Assembly (NCBI GenBank): GCA_963514095.1
Contig: OY741271.1
Location: 875,178 to 939,177, forward strand
Length of the DNA: 64,000 bases
Direction: 5' to 3'
Origin: Eutrigla gurnardus
Lineage: Eukaryota > Chordata > Actinopteri > Perciformes > Triglidae
Shown: positions 1-9,781 of the stretch, piece after piece
How the letters are laid out: each line of letters opens with the position of its first letter
How positions within the stretch are numbered: the first letter of the stretch is position 1
Notes under the pieces: model-generated
The model's input: only the letters and a program-made list of their open reading frames with translations
Databases searched by the model: none
Told to the model about the DNA's origin: nothing
Made by a program: the position numbers and the translations under genes

Positions 1-220
1 GACAGCAACAAGATAAAAAACAAACTGTGCTAAATCAAACTGAACATACATGCTCATTTTGGTGGGATAAAGGTAATGTGAGTTATATGTTAAAATAGAT
101 TTGAAAATGTGTTTCCATCCTTGAAACAAACACGATACAACATGCTAATAAGCAAGTATAATAAGCCCACCGTGGCTAGCTTTCTGTAGTCTTTATGCTA
201 AGCTAGGTTGTGTTTTGGTA

Positions 221-264
<44 letters not shown>

Positions 265-267
<3 letters not shown>

Positions 268-1701
268 TACTCAAGTTGAGGGGGATGCGGGGGGATGGCA
301 TCCCCCTTGAAATAAAGATGGTCAAAATCACCCCCCTTCTGAAATGGCCATACCCCCTTCCCATCCCCTGCGTAATTTTATCAATGAATGTGGAAATATT
401 ACCACTATTTCAATATTTACTTTTTTCGCATATTGAGTATGACTTCAGATTTAAGAGGGTAAAAAGTAGCACTGAAGGTAAGTCAGGAGTCAGGAATACT
501 TTTGATATGTCACCAAAGGTGGAATCTCTGGACAGAGGCGATAACAACACAGTTAACGATGTACGTTACGTGCATCTAGCTAGCTAACATCAGGTTAGAC
601 TTTATGTAGCCGGTGCGGTCTGCACTTCGCCGATTACTGCGTTGTGTTCCCGTGCACTGAAGATAGGAACGCTGACAGTCTTCAGCACGTAGGCACTTTA
701 TTCTGTACAAATTCAATGAGAGCAAAAGTTCAGGATTCTATCTTCATTCAGAAGCAGACTCGCTCAGTCAAGTAGAATGCAGACAGCTAGGAACGCAAAA
801 ATGCAGCTTATAGCCACCACTATCCAATAGAGGGCGCACTTACCATGAAACGGATGAAAATTACAAGATTTTGGTGAAATAAACTTGCATACATAGCCAC
901 AAAATAGAAAATGAAAGGTTACAAGGTTTCACCTGGAATATCTTACTGGAATAGTTAGCATTTCCCTAATTGAATATGGGGCGAGGTGACTGCCCTCTTA
1001 TTTTTAACCAAAAAAACATAACTTGACAGCACTTGACTGTCTGTTCATTCTAACAAAATCGTAATGTCATTGTTTTCTTCATATAGAGGATAACCATGGC
1101 GAGCAAGCAGGACAGAGAGAAGAGGAGCCTAGAGCTGGAGGAGGAACAGGTTTGATCATTCTGAATAGACTTCTTTTTAGAAGAGGGGGAAATGTAACCC
1201 TGACTGGTCAGTTATTCATTTTGCTTCCCCTTTTTCGTCTTTTGTTTGGCTACCTCAAGTTTTAGAAATGTCAGGTGGTGTTATGTATTATATTATTTTT
1301 ATTATATGTATTATTTTAAGATTTTGTAAATGGTACATTTGTTTAATCCATTTGTTGAGAGGATTCATGTTCATTTACAATGTTTTGTAATAGATTTATC
1401 GGTGTCATGAGTATGAAGTTGCACTTGCACCCTGTGGAAAATGTGTCCTCTGCATTTACCCTAACTATGTAGGAGCAGTGGTAGCCATGCCAGCCGGGGA
1501 CCGAGCGTTTGACACAAAATATATCCATAGAATGCATGTTGTTTTAGAGTAATAGAATATAATAATTATCTTTGTGCTTAAACAATAATCAAAAGGGTAC
1601 ACCGTTGGTCTCACACCATATGCGGCGTCATCAACACAAATGATCTGTCTAAACATTAAAAACCACCATCCCCCCTGATTTTTTTTACAACTCGAGTACT
1701 G
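265..1701. mobile_element. DNA transposon with short terminal inverted repeats in a (TA)n tract
   Basis: The left end reads CAGTACTCAAGTTG (265-278) and the right end CAACTCGAGTACTG (1688-1701), a near-perfect inverted pair. Both ends have a TA-rich flank (a 43-bp TA run at 222-264 on the left), so the target duplication cannot be measured. G-rich stretches just inside both ends (GGGGGATG type) also mirror each other. I cannot name the superfamily. A possible two-exon reading frame lies inside. Confidence 0.6.
1096..1552 (+). CDS. possible two-exon small ORF inside the transposon
   Basis: An ATG at 1096 opens 18 charged codons (MASKQDREKRSLELEEEQ) to 1149, followed by a GTTTGA donor. An AG at 1392-1393 precedes 52 open codons (1394-1549) and TAA. 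The phases match (0 to 0). The second part is not low-complexity and has CGKC and a later Cys. I do not recognise the product. An AG after a pyrimidine-rich run at 1086 means the first part could be an internal exon. It may be transposon-encoded or a chance reading. Confidence 0.2.
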
Positions 1702-1750
1702 TATGTATATATATGTATATGTATGTGTACAGTGTATCCCACACACTGAA

Positions 1751-1797
1751 GAGACTATGGCACACTGCCATAGTCTAATTTAGACCGCCATAGTCTC
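1751..1797. repeat. short inverted repeat (hairpin)
   Basis: GAGACTATGGCAC at the left is mirrored by CCATAGTCTC at the right, with a further CCATAGTCT copy between them. It lies just outside the preceding transposon. No function can be assigned. Confidence 0.5.
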
Positions 1798-2016
1798 AAT
1801 GTTCGCCTGAAATTATTTTATCAAGGCAAATGGACTTAACTAGCGGCTCTAATGATAGGCCTGAACAGGAGGGCAGCAGCGCTTTTTATAAGGGGAAATC
1901 CTCGCGGCTGGTTTGGCTCATCAACGTTCTGTTTTCCCCCGTCGCCATCACAAGGCGTCCCCCTGCGCCTACCCCCCCTCAACTGCGTGAGTTTGACAGT
2001 GCGTGCGCGTATAGCC

Positions 2017-2313
2017 CCGTTCACATACGTCACTACTCGCCCGTCGCCCCTTGCTGAATTCTACTCACTGGCAAAAAATAATGGCCAAGCGGCAACTCTC
2101 TGTTGACGTCAACAGTCAATCATCTCTATTCTACATTCCAATCGGTACTCGCTTGGTACTTCGCTTCACTCGTACAGCAGAAAGTTAAAATGATTTTATC
2201 TCCGTACCCACCCACATCGCATCGCCTGTCCTGGCCACATTCCGCTAGAACACATTTACATTCCATTGACAGTTGTAGCTCAGAGATGGGCGAGTGGTGA
2301 CGTATGTGAACGG
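2017..2313. mobile_element. foldback/MITE-like element, 26-bp inverted ends
   Basis: The 26 bases at 2017-2042 and the reverse complement of 2288-2313 agree at 25 positions (CCGTTCACATACGTCA...). The 297-bp interior has no meaningful reading frame. Length and inverted ends fit a non-autonomous DNA transposon; the family is unknown. Confidence 0.65.
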
Positions 2314-2371
2314 TGCTTGAGTCAAAACCAAAACACCAAGGAAGGCTGAGGAATAGTCACCCACTTATATT

Positions 2372-2374
2372 AAT

Positions 2375-2405
<31 letters not shown>

Positions 2406-2484
2406 GTCATAATAAACTAATAGTATAAAGGCTCAGCACTGTGTTTTAGTCATTTTTGTTTTCATCTTTTCTTGAATGCTTAAA

Positions 2485-2551
<67 letters not shown>

Positions 2552-2675
2552 TACATATATACTGTATATACACACATATATATTGTGTATATATTTGTGC
2601 ATGTGTGTGTGTGTGTGTGTGTTTATCTCCCAGTGTGCTCTGTGGGGGGAGGAGGGGTGGGGGGGGGGGGGGTTC
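2372..2675. repeat. compound microsatellites (AAT)n, (CT)n, (TA)n, (GT)n, poly-G
   Basis: Successive AAT, CT, TA and GT runs end in a G-rich tract near 2644-2673. Reading frames here on both strands are purely repetitive and are not genes. Confidence 0.9.
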
Positions 2676-3139
2676 CACAGACAGTAGTGTCCCTTATTCA
2701 GAGGCACAAAGCCCCTGGCAGGTGCTCCCTCTGGCTTTGTCTCTCCTGCTCTCTGCTGTTTATTTGTCCAACTAATAGAAAGTCCTCTCTCTCTCTCTCT
2801 CTCTCTCTTTCTCTGAACCCTCTCTCCCTCTTACTCTCTCTCTGCCCTCGGGGAAAACAAAGAACAGACGCACAAAGACAGGACTGGCCTTGCGTCCTGG
2901 CAGCAACAAACTAGGCTCCACATGTCAGGCATGGCATGGAATGGCATGGAATGGCAGGTGATCCATGGATGAGAAATCTGGACCCCCCCCTCCATTAACC
3001 AGCACACACTGATTGATAAGACAAAGACAGAAAACAGATGCCTCTGTTCACTTTGCTCGCCAAAGTGGGATGTCAAACTTTTCCTGAACTGTAACCTGCA
3101 CTTGAATTATCAAACTGCTTAAAATGACTACTCACAAAC
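2676..3139. other. no gene seen
   Basis: This stretch has a CT-rich run at 2787-2845 and a short GGCATGGAAT repeat near 2930-2955. I see no splice-bounded coding sequence. Confidence 0.5.
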
Positions 3140-3143
3140 TTAA

Positions 3144-4033
3144 AGGGATAGTTCGGAATTTTGGACATAAGACCTATTTTCCAAGTGAGCCGGTGTGTTT
3201 GAGACATCTGGAGACGTTTTCAAGACATTTCATTCAGTTCTTCTAGTTGCCAAGTTCGCTTGTGCTATGGCTAGACAATGATCAGTCAATTTCCACCCAA
3301 ACCCAACCGTACCTGTACGAGCCTGAATATACAGAGGAAGAATTGCGCGAGAGGGATGCTCAAAGTGCAGAACATGAACGAGCGCCTGTGGAGACCGAGA
3401 TAGCCCCCGCTGGAGCTGAGAACCGGGACTGAACAAACGGAGACTGGTGGTGCCAGGAGGGAATCCCCCGCAACGCGTCCGAGGCTTTACGGTTCTCCGG
3501 ACGGAGCAGAGGTTCGGATTCGCGGTGCGTAATTGTGGGTTGGCTGGGCCGTGGGCTGCCCAGTGTTTGAGTGAGCTCCAAGGGCTTGTCACACAGCCTT
3601 CGGGGTATAAGTGCCGACAGTTCGGCCCAGTTCGATTGCCTATTTACGGGCAGTATTTCGGGCGGCGCGTCTTAGAGTTTTGAGTCCGACGGAGCAAAGT
3701 AAAATTCCGCTGCCGCTGAGAAACTAGTCCCTCAAAAAATGGATGATTCATGCGATGCGAGGTTAGTTTTGTTTCAAATATTATTCTATCAACACAGATA
3801 TGTTCATCGACAGTCAAGTGTTTTAATTGATTTGCCTCGGGTGCACTGTGGAGTGGGCAAGACTGTTTTTAATGCCTGTCTAACTAGAACCATTGACTTG
3901 CACTATCCATAGCACAAGCGAACTCGGCAACTAGAAGAACTGAATGAAATGTCTTGAAAACGTCTCCAGACGTCTCGAACACACCGGCTGACTTGGAAAA
4001 TAGGCTTTATGTGTAAAATTCCGAACTATCCCT
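3144..4033. mobile_element. Kolobok-like DNA transposon, TTAA target duplication, long inverted ends
   Basis: The ends AGGGATAGTTCGGAATTTT and its complement face each other, and the inverted arms extend for about 125 bp. TTAA lies at both borders (3140-3143 and 4034-4037), the target duplication of Kolobok and piggyBac elements; the AGGG end argues against piggyBac. The GC-rich interior carries an open frame at 3247-3432 with PYLYEPEYTEEELRERD. From memory this resembles the P2X7-receptor-like N-terminal motif often annotated in fish transposon-derived proteins. It breaks down after about 60 codons. No transposase is seen, so the copy is non-autonomous. Confidence 0.75.
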
Positions 4034-4300
4034 TTAAGGGTAAAATCTGTTTATCAAATTTCTTCTGATATCAGAATACTTTGAAATGTAAAAGGAGTGG
4101 ATAAAAAAAAACGTTTATTGATAACACAATGGAAGGTCCATCATTCACTAAAAAAGTAGCACAATATACAAAAATATAGCAATTCATATATTAATATATA
4201 TGTATCTTAAATATACAGTAAATTTTGCTGTGTACAAAATATCATTGGTCATAATGAACAATAAGTGTATCATTCAGAATAAGTTAGTTATTTTATGTTC

Positions 4301-4830
4301 ATCCATCCATTATGGATCAGCGTATTCCGGTGGTGGTGGGGGTCTGGAGCCGATCCCAGCTGGTTCACCTGAACAGACAACCAGACCCTCACAGTGTGGA
4401 CATGTAGAGACAACATTCACACCAGGGCCAGTTGATCTGTACCAGCCACGGCCCGATGGTCCCCCTCCCCAGTCCCCCGCCGGTCTGCACTCACACTGCT
4501 CCAGGTCCAACCGGGTCTGAGCCCGGTTCCCTCTTGTACATATGTCATCGTGTGGTTATACGACACGCACGGAATCATTGTTTCCAAGAAGCGCCGTCTG
4601 AGCTGCGGTAATGAGAGGGACGGCCTCTCGATTAAAGCCTGCGTCATGTCCACATACCCGAGGTGCCAAAATCCACCTCTTCCAATCGTGCTGGACCCGG
4701 ACCGGATGGTGTAGTGGGAGTGGCCCTGACTCTTCAGCCATCCTGCATGTCTGTGGGAGGAAGCCGGAGAACCCAGATAGAACCCATGCTTACATGGGGA
4801 GAACGTGCAAACTCCACTCAGAAGGAACCC
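4301..4830 (-). repeat. degenerate tRNA-derived SINE copy
   Basis: It shares CATCCATCCAT, GGAGCCGATCCCAGCTG, CATCCTGCATGTCTGTGG and GTGCAAACTCCACTCAGAAG with the complete copy at 5738-6105, in the same minus orientation. About 200 bp of unrelated or diverged sequence lies in the middle, and the tRNA-like head is missing. Confidence 0.65.
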
Positions 4831-5332
4831 AAACTGAACACATGTGTGAGGGGACACTTAACATCTGGTCATTAATTATTCACAGTATGAGATAATGTCA
4901 GATATGAAATGCAACTGGAGATATTAAGAATAGCATTTCAATCTTCTGTGAGTTGTCTTCTTATTTTACAAATCACTTCCTACAGATTGATAATGAACTT
5001 AATCCTTTAACATCCCAGAACATAACCATCCCATAATAAGTGGGCGGAGCCTCCATGATCTCATCTAACTCTGGGATTTGTTTTGTCACAAACACGTCTC
5101 GGCTAACGACAGAATGTGATTTAACACGTGGACCAGAATGATAATCCTGGCATTAGTGCCGCAGCAATATGAACCAATTCACCCAGGATCAATACTTTGT
5201 CAATATTTGTTTTTCTGACTCTGCATATGTGTGTGTGTGTGTGTTTGCATGTGGAGAGAGGGCTGCTTGCCAGCTGTGCAATCTGTTCAGTAATCTCAGG
5301 TCTGGTACACACACTCTACAATCTGCTCTGGT

Positions 5333-5335
<3 letters not shown>
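4831..5335. other. no gene seen
   Basis: Ordinary AT-rich sequence with a short GT run at 5229-5246. No coding exon or known repeat was recognised. Confidence 0.5.

Positions 5336-5382
<47 letters not shown>
5336..5382. repeat. (CA)n microsatellite
   Basis: An uninterrupted CA run of about 23 units. Confidence 0.95.
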
Positions 5383-5385
<3 letters not shown>

Positions 5386-5451
5386 TATCTATCCTTATGA
5401 GGACCAATGAAACACCAGCTCCTTCTTCGCTGCCTATCCCTCCTTCTTTCC

Positions 5452-6107
5452 TCAACATCCATCCATCCATCGTCTACCGCTTATCCGCTTGTCACGGGGG
5501 GGGGGGCGTCTATCACAGGGCAGACATGTAGAGACAGACAGGTAACCAGTCTATCACAGGGCTGACATGTAGAGAAAGACAACCTACGGGCAATTTAGAG
5601 TCATGAATGAACCAATCCCCATCCTGCATGTATGTCTTTGGACTTGCAGGATGCAAACTCCACACAGAAGGAACCCTCTCGCTGTGAGGCAACAGTGCTA
5701 CCCTCTACACCACCGTGCAGCCCCTTTCCTCAACATCCATCCATCCATCCATTGTCTACCGCTTATCCTGTCACGGGGGGGGGGGCTGGAGCCGATCCCA
5801 GCTGTCATTGGGCAAAGGCAGGGTACACCCTGGACAGGTCGCCAGTCTATCACAGGGTCAACATATAGAGACAAACAACCATTCACGCTCACATTCACAC
5901 CTACGTGCAATTTAGAGATCCCAATTAACCTATCCTAAACTATCCTGCATGTCTTTGGACTGTCGGAAGAAGCCGGAGAACCCGGAGAGACAGGGAGAAC
6001 ATGCAAACTCCACACAGAAGGAACCCGGGCCCGACCCGGGAATCGAACCCGGGACCCTCTTGCTGTTAGGCGAGAGTGCTACCCACTACACCACCGTGCA
6101 GCCCCTT
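5452..6107 (-). repeat. two head-to-tail tRNA-derived SINE copies
   Basis: Both copies begin (+ strand) with CATCCATCCATCCAT plus GTCTACCGCTTATCC and end in a tRNA-like head ending CTACACCACCGTGCAGCCCC. The second copy (5738-6105) is complete. On the minus strand it has pol III box A TGGTGTAGTGG (6083-6093) and box B GGTTCGATTCC (6039-6049). The first copy (5452-5728) has lost box B. The sequence TTTCCTCA follows both, so they lie in tandem at one target. Confidence 0.85.
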
Positions 6108-7260
6108 TCCTCACCATCTTGGTGTAAATTTACGATGCTTATATAATATGTCACACTACTGCCAACACCGACATGTTACACCTCACACTCTCTCTGGTTC
6201 CACAGATATACTTATGAGAGAGAGATATAGTGATTCATATAGATGTAAAAGGAGATGGCGTTGAGGCCACACACCACCGTTCAGTAGAAACGGTACATCG
6301 CGCCGTATCAGGGGCTCTTCTTTCTGGGATTACAGAGGATCTCTGGGTAAAAACATCTACACGTTTCTAACTCAACACTAAATTCAGTTCAAGCCCATGA
6401 ATTTACTCCTCAAAATGTGTTATCTGGACCAGTTGGCCTTTACTTTCCAAAATGTCAACGTCCGTGTTTTGGATGTTTTAAATTTGAATTCACTGCATCC
6501 GTGCAGCCACTTCCATTTTCTAACAGCTGAAATCATTGAACATTATCTCTTTGCAGTCTCTCTTGAGTCCGGTCTCTGTCAAAGTATACCTCAAGAATAT
6601 GACAATCACTGCTCGCCACGCACTGCTACTTCCCAGCGGCTAACCCACTCTCTTCCTGATTCACAATAACCCTTATCAGCCCAATTTCCCTTCTCTCTTT
6701 CCTTGCCCATTTTAACACGATGCCCTGTTTGTTGTTTAAATGGAAGGGAGAGAAAATTGGCCACTTTTGCCATTCAGAAACTCCTGCAGCTGTTGGTAAT
6801 CGCTGTGTGTGGATGTGTGTGCACATGCCGTGGTAATGTGCAGTTACCACAGCGGGGGGAGTGTGAGGGCGGGGGGGGGGACTTGGAGAGAGGGGTCATG
6901 GCGTGCGGCGGAGAAAGCGCTATTAGGAGAAAATGATAGGCCTGTCCCTGAAACTCCATTATACACCAAACACTTGAAAGGCTGGACCGGCTTCATTACA
7001 GGACAACATGAATCATGCAGCACTCACAAGGGCTCCCTCTCTCTCTCACTCCCTCTCACTCGCTCTCACTATCTGTCTCTCTCTCTATATCTCTCTCTCA
7101 ATATGTCTCTCACTGTGTCTCTGTCTCTCTCTCTGTCTCCCAGCAGCCTTCTGTTTGAACTGGAGGATCGCCAGGAAACAGGGAGGGAGGGATGGAGCAG
7201 AGTAAAGAGGACCATAAGAGGCTTCAACACTGCCGATAGCCTGTTTGCCTAAGGTCTGAC
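6108..7260. other. no gene seen
   Basis: Contains a G-run near 6870-6879 and CT-rich microsatellite at 7036-7140. Short frames exist but none has splice support, conserved motifs or protein-like composition. Confidence 0.5.
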
Positions 7261-7261
7261 A

Positions 7262-7475
7262 GACAGGTGGAGAGGAGAGTAAGGAGTAGATGTACGAGGA
7301 GAGGGGAGGAGGTAGGAGGTAGGAGGGAGGACGAGAGAGAATGAGAGGGGACTAGGAAAGGTGGAGGAGAGGTGAGGAAATGAGAGGAGAGAAAAGGAAA
7401 AGCAGAGTAAAGGGGAGGAGGAAGGAGAAAAGATAGAGAGGGGAGGAGGGAGGAGGAGAGGGGAGGAAATTAGGG
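7262..7475. repeat. purine-rich (GGAGGA-type) tract
   Basis: About 210 bp of nearly pure A/G on the + strand with GAGGAGAGG-type units. A minus-strand frame through it is pure Ser/Pro/Leu low complexity. Confidence 0.8.
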
Positions 7476-7541
7476 TAAGTGACCTGCTGGGACATGCTGT
7501 AGTCTGTGTGATGGGAAGAAAGACAGAATTGAGACTTTCAA

Positions 7542-7547
7542 ATTGTG

Positions 7548-7609
<62 letters not shown>

Positions 7610-7746
7610 AGTGTGTGTGTGTGTGTTTGTGTCGCAGCATGCTGCCAGAGGGACGGCAGTGAGCCAGACCAGGACACAGCATGACACTGTGGCCCCGATC
7701 TGTGTTGTGAGTGCCTCAATAACCCACAGGCCCGATAGAGACAGAC

Positions 7747-7812
<66 letters not shown>
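7542..7812. repeat. (GT)n and (GACA)n microsatellites
   Basis: GT units run from 7542 to 7628 and about 17 GACA units from 7741 to 7811, with about 110 bp of unique sequence between. Confidence 0.95.
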
Positions 7813-7813
<1 letters not shown>

Positions 7814-7974
7814 GAGAGACAATAATAATAATAGATTTGTATGGCGCTCTGACAGGGTTCCAGGTTCCATTCATTCACACACAGTCATACCGGTGGTGGT
7901 AAACTATGATAGTAGCCACAGCTACAAGAAGCATGGCTACCATTCAGCACCTACAGCTCAGTACTCCTGTTAGT

Positions 7975-9015
7975 AGTAGTGAGACAGGGACAGGTCAGTT
8001 CTTCTATTAGTGGTGGTGAAACAGGGACCGGTCAGTTCTTCTGTTAGTAGTGGTGAGACAGGGACAGGTCAGTTCTCCTGTTAGTAGTGGTGAGACAGGG
8101 ACAGGTCAGTTCTCCTGTTAGTAGTGGTGAGACAGTGGTGAGACAGTACTCCTGTGATGAGACAGTACTCCTGTTATTAGTGGTGAGACGGGGACAGTTC
8201 AGTTCTCCTGTTAGTAGTGGTGAGACAGGGACAGGTCAGTTCTCCTGTTAGTAGTGGTGAGACAGGGCCAGGTCAGTACTCCTGTTAGTCGTGGTGAGAC
8301 AGGGACAGGTCAGTTCTCCTGTTAGTAGTGGTGAGACAGGGACAGGTCAGTTCTCCTGTTAGTAGTGGTGAGACAGAGACAGGTCAGTTCTCCTGTTAGT
8401 AGTGGTGAGACAGGGACAGGTCAGATCTCCTGTTAGTAGTGGTGAGACAGGGACCGGTCAGTTCTTCTGTCAGTGATGGTAAGACAGGGACAGGTCAGTT
8501 CTTCTGTCAGAGGTGGTGAGACAGGGACAAGTCAGTTTTCATGTTAGTAGTTGTGAGACAGGGACCGATCAGTTCTTCTGTTAGTAGTGGTGAGACAGGG
8601 ACAGGTCAGTTCTCCTGTTAGTAGTGGTGAGACAGGGACAGGTCAGTTCTCCTGTTAGTAGTGGTGAGACAGTGGTGAGACAGTACTCCTGTGGTGAGAC
8701 AGTACTCCTGTTATTAGTGGTGAGACGGGGACTGTTCAGTTCTCCTCTTAGTAGTGGTGAGACAGGGACAGGTCAGTTCTCCTGGTAGTAGTGGTGAGAC
8801 AGGGACAGGTCAGTTCTCCTGTTAGTAGTGGTGAGACAGGGCCAGGTCAGTACTCCTGTTAGTCGTGCTGAGAAAGGAACAGGTCAGTTCTCCTCTTAGT
8901 AGTGGTGAGACACTGACAGGTCAGTTCTCCTCTTAGTAGTGGTGAGACACTGACAGGTCAGTTTTCCTATTAGTCGTGATGAGACAGGGACAGGTCAGTT
9001 CTCCTGTTAGTATTT
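7975..9015. repeat. 37-bp minisatellite, block 1
   Basis: Tandem copies carry the core GTGAGACAGGGACAGGTCAG followed by TTCTCCTGTTAGTAGTG; the unit is about 37 bp. About 26-28 diverged copies are present, some shortened (8125-8175 and 8668-8710 show a shared higher-order variant). There is no Cas gene or unique spacer, so this is not CRISPR. Confidence 0.95.
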
Positions 9016-9781
9016 GTTACCCTTATTACGATGTTATAACAGAGCACAGGTAAGTAATAGTCAATGCTAAGAGATGGACCAGTAACAGAAGACTATAAGC
9101 TAGTGAGAGCCCTTGTTGTTGTGTAATCGAAAGACACAGGCAATGGTTTGAGTGTTTTGGGTGGCCACTTGTTATTATTAAACAATAACACAATGAAAAT
9201 ACAACAGTTTGTTGCAAGGCATTGAATGAAAAATAACAAACTAAAATAATAAAGCCGGCAAAATAAAACCCTTTTGTGTCCCAAAGTTACCGTTGGGGCC
9301 CTTGTTTCTTCGGATCCGTGTCAAGTGTATCAGTGTATCAATGTATGTTTGTTCTGTCCTATCACACAGTCCGTGAGGAAGGGGGAATGAAGGAATCCTT
9401 CACCACTCTCAGAGTTCAGAATCAGTAGTTTCGATGCGGCTTGCCACCCAGCTCACGCTGGGAATCTACGGATCTGGGATCTGGAAACAATCTCTGGATC
9501 TCTAGAAATTTCACACGAACCAGCTGAAGCTCTCCACTGGACTGTGGGATGTGGCTGGGACCTCATTTAATGATGTCACAGTTAAAAAAAACATGACCTA
9601 CAAAGAATATTTCGAAATAAAATGAACAATGTATGAATCATCTATTCATTTATTCCAAAAGAAAATGAACTGCTTTTAGAATTTTAATGATTTTTTCCAA
9701 TAAATTGTTTCTTTCACAAATAAAAGGAATTATTTTAAAGAAATAGTTTCAACAAAATAATGTCACTTTATAGCCTGGGCT
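9016..9781. other. unique sequence splitting the 37-bp minisatellite
   Basis: AT-rich sequence, with several AAATAAA-like runs at 9230-9270 and 9650-9740. No gene or known element was recognised. Confidence 0.5.

Noticed and set aside
5985..6105. tRNA gene on the minus strand
   Set aside because: Boxes A and B are part of a SINE with a CATCCATC tail, repeated elsewhere; no intact cloverleaf.
7249..7878. 209-codon - frame
   Set aside because: Composed of GACA, CA and purine-rich microsatellites.
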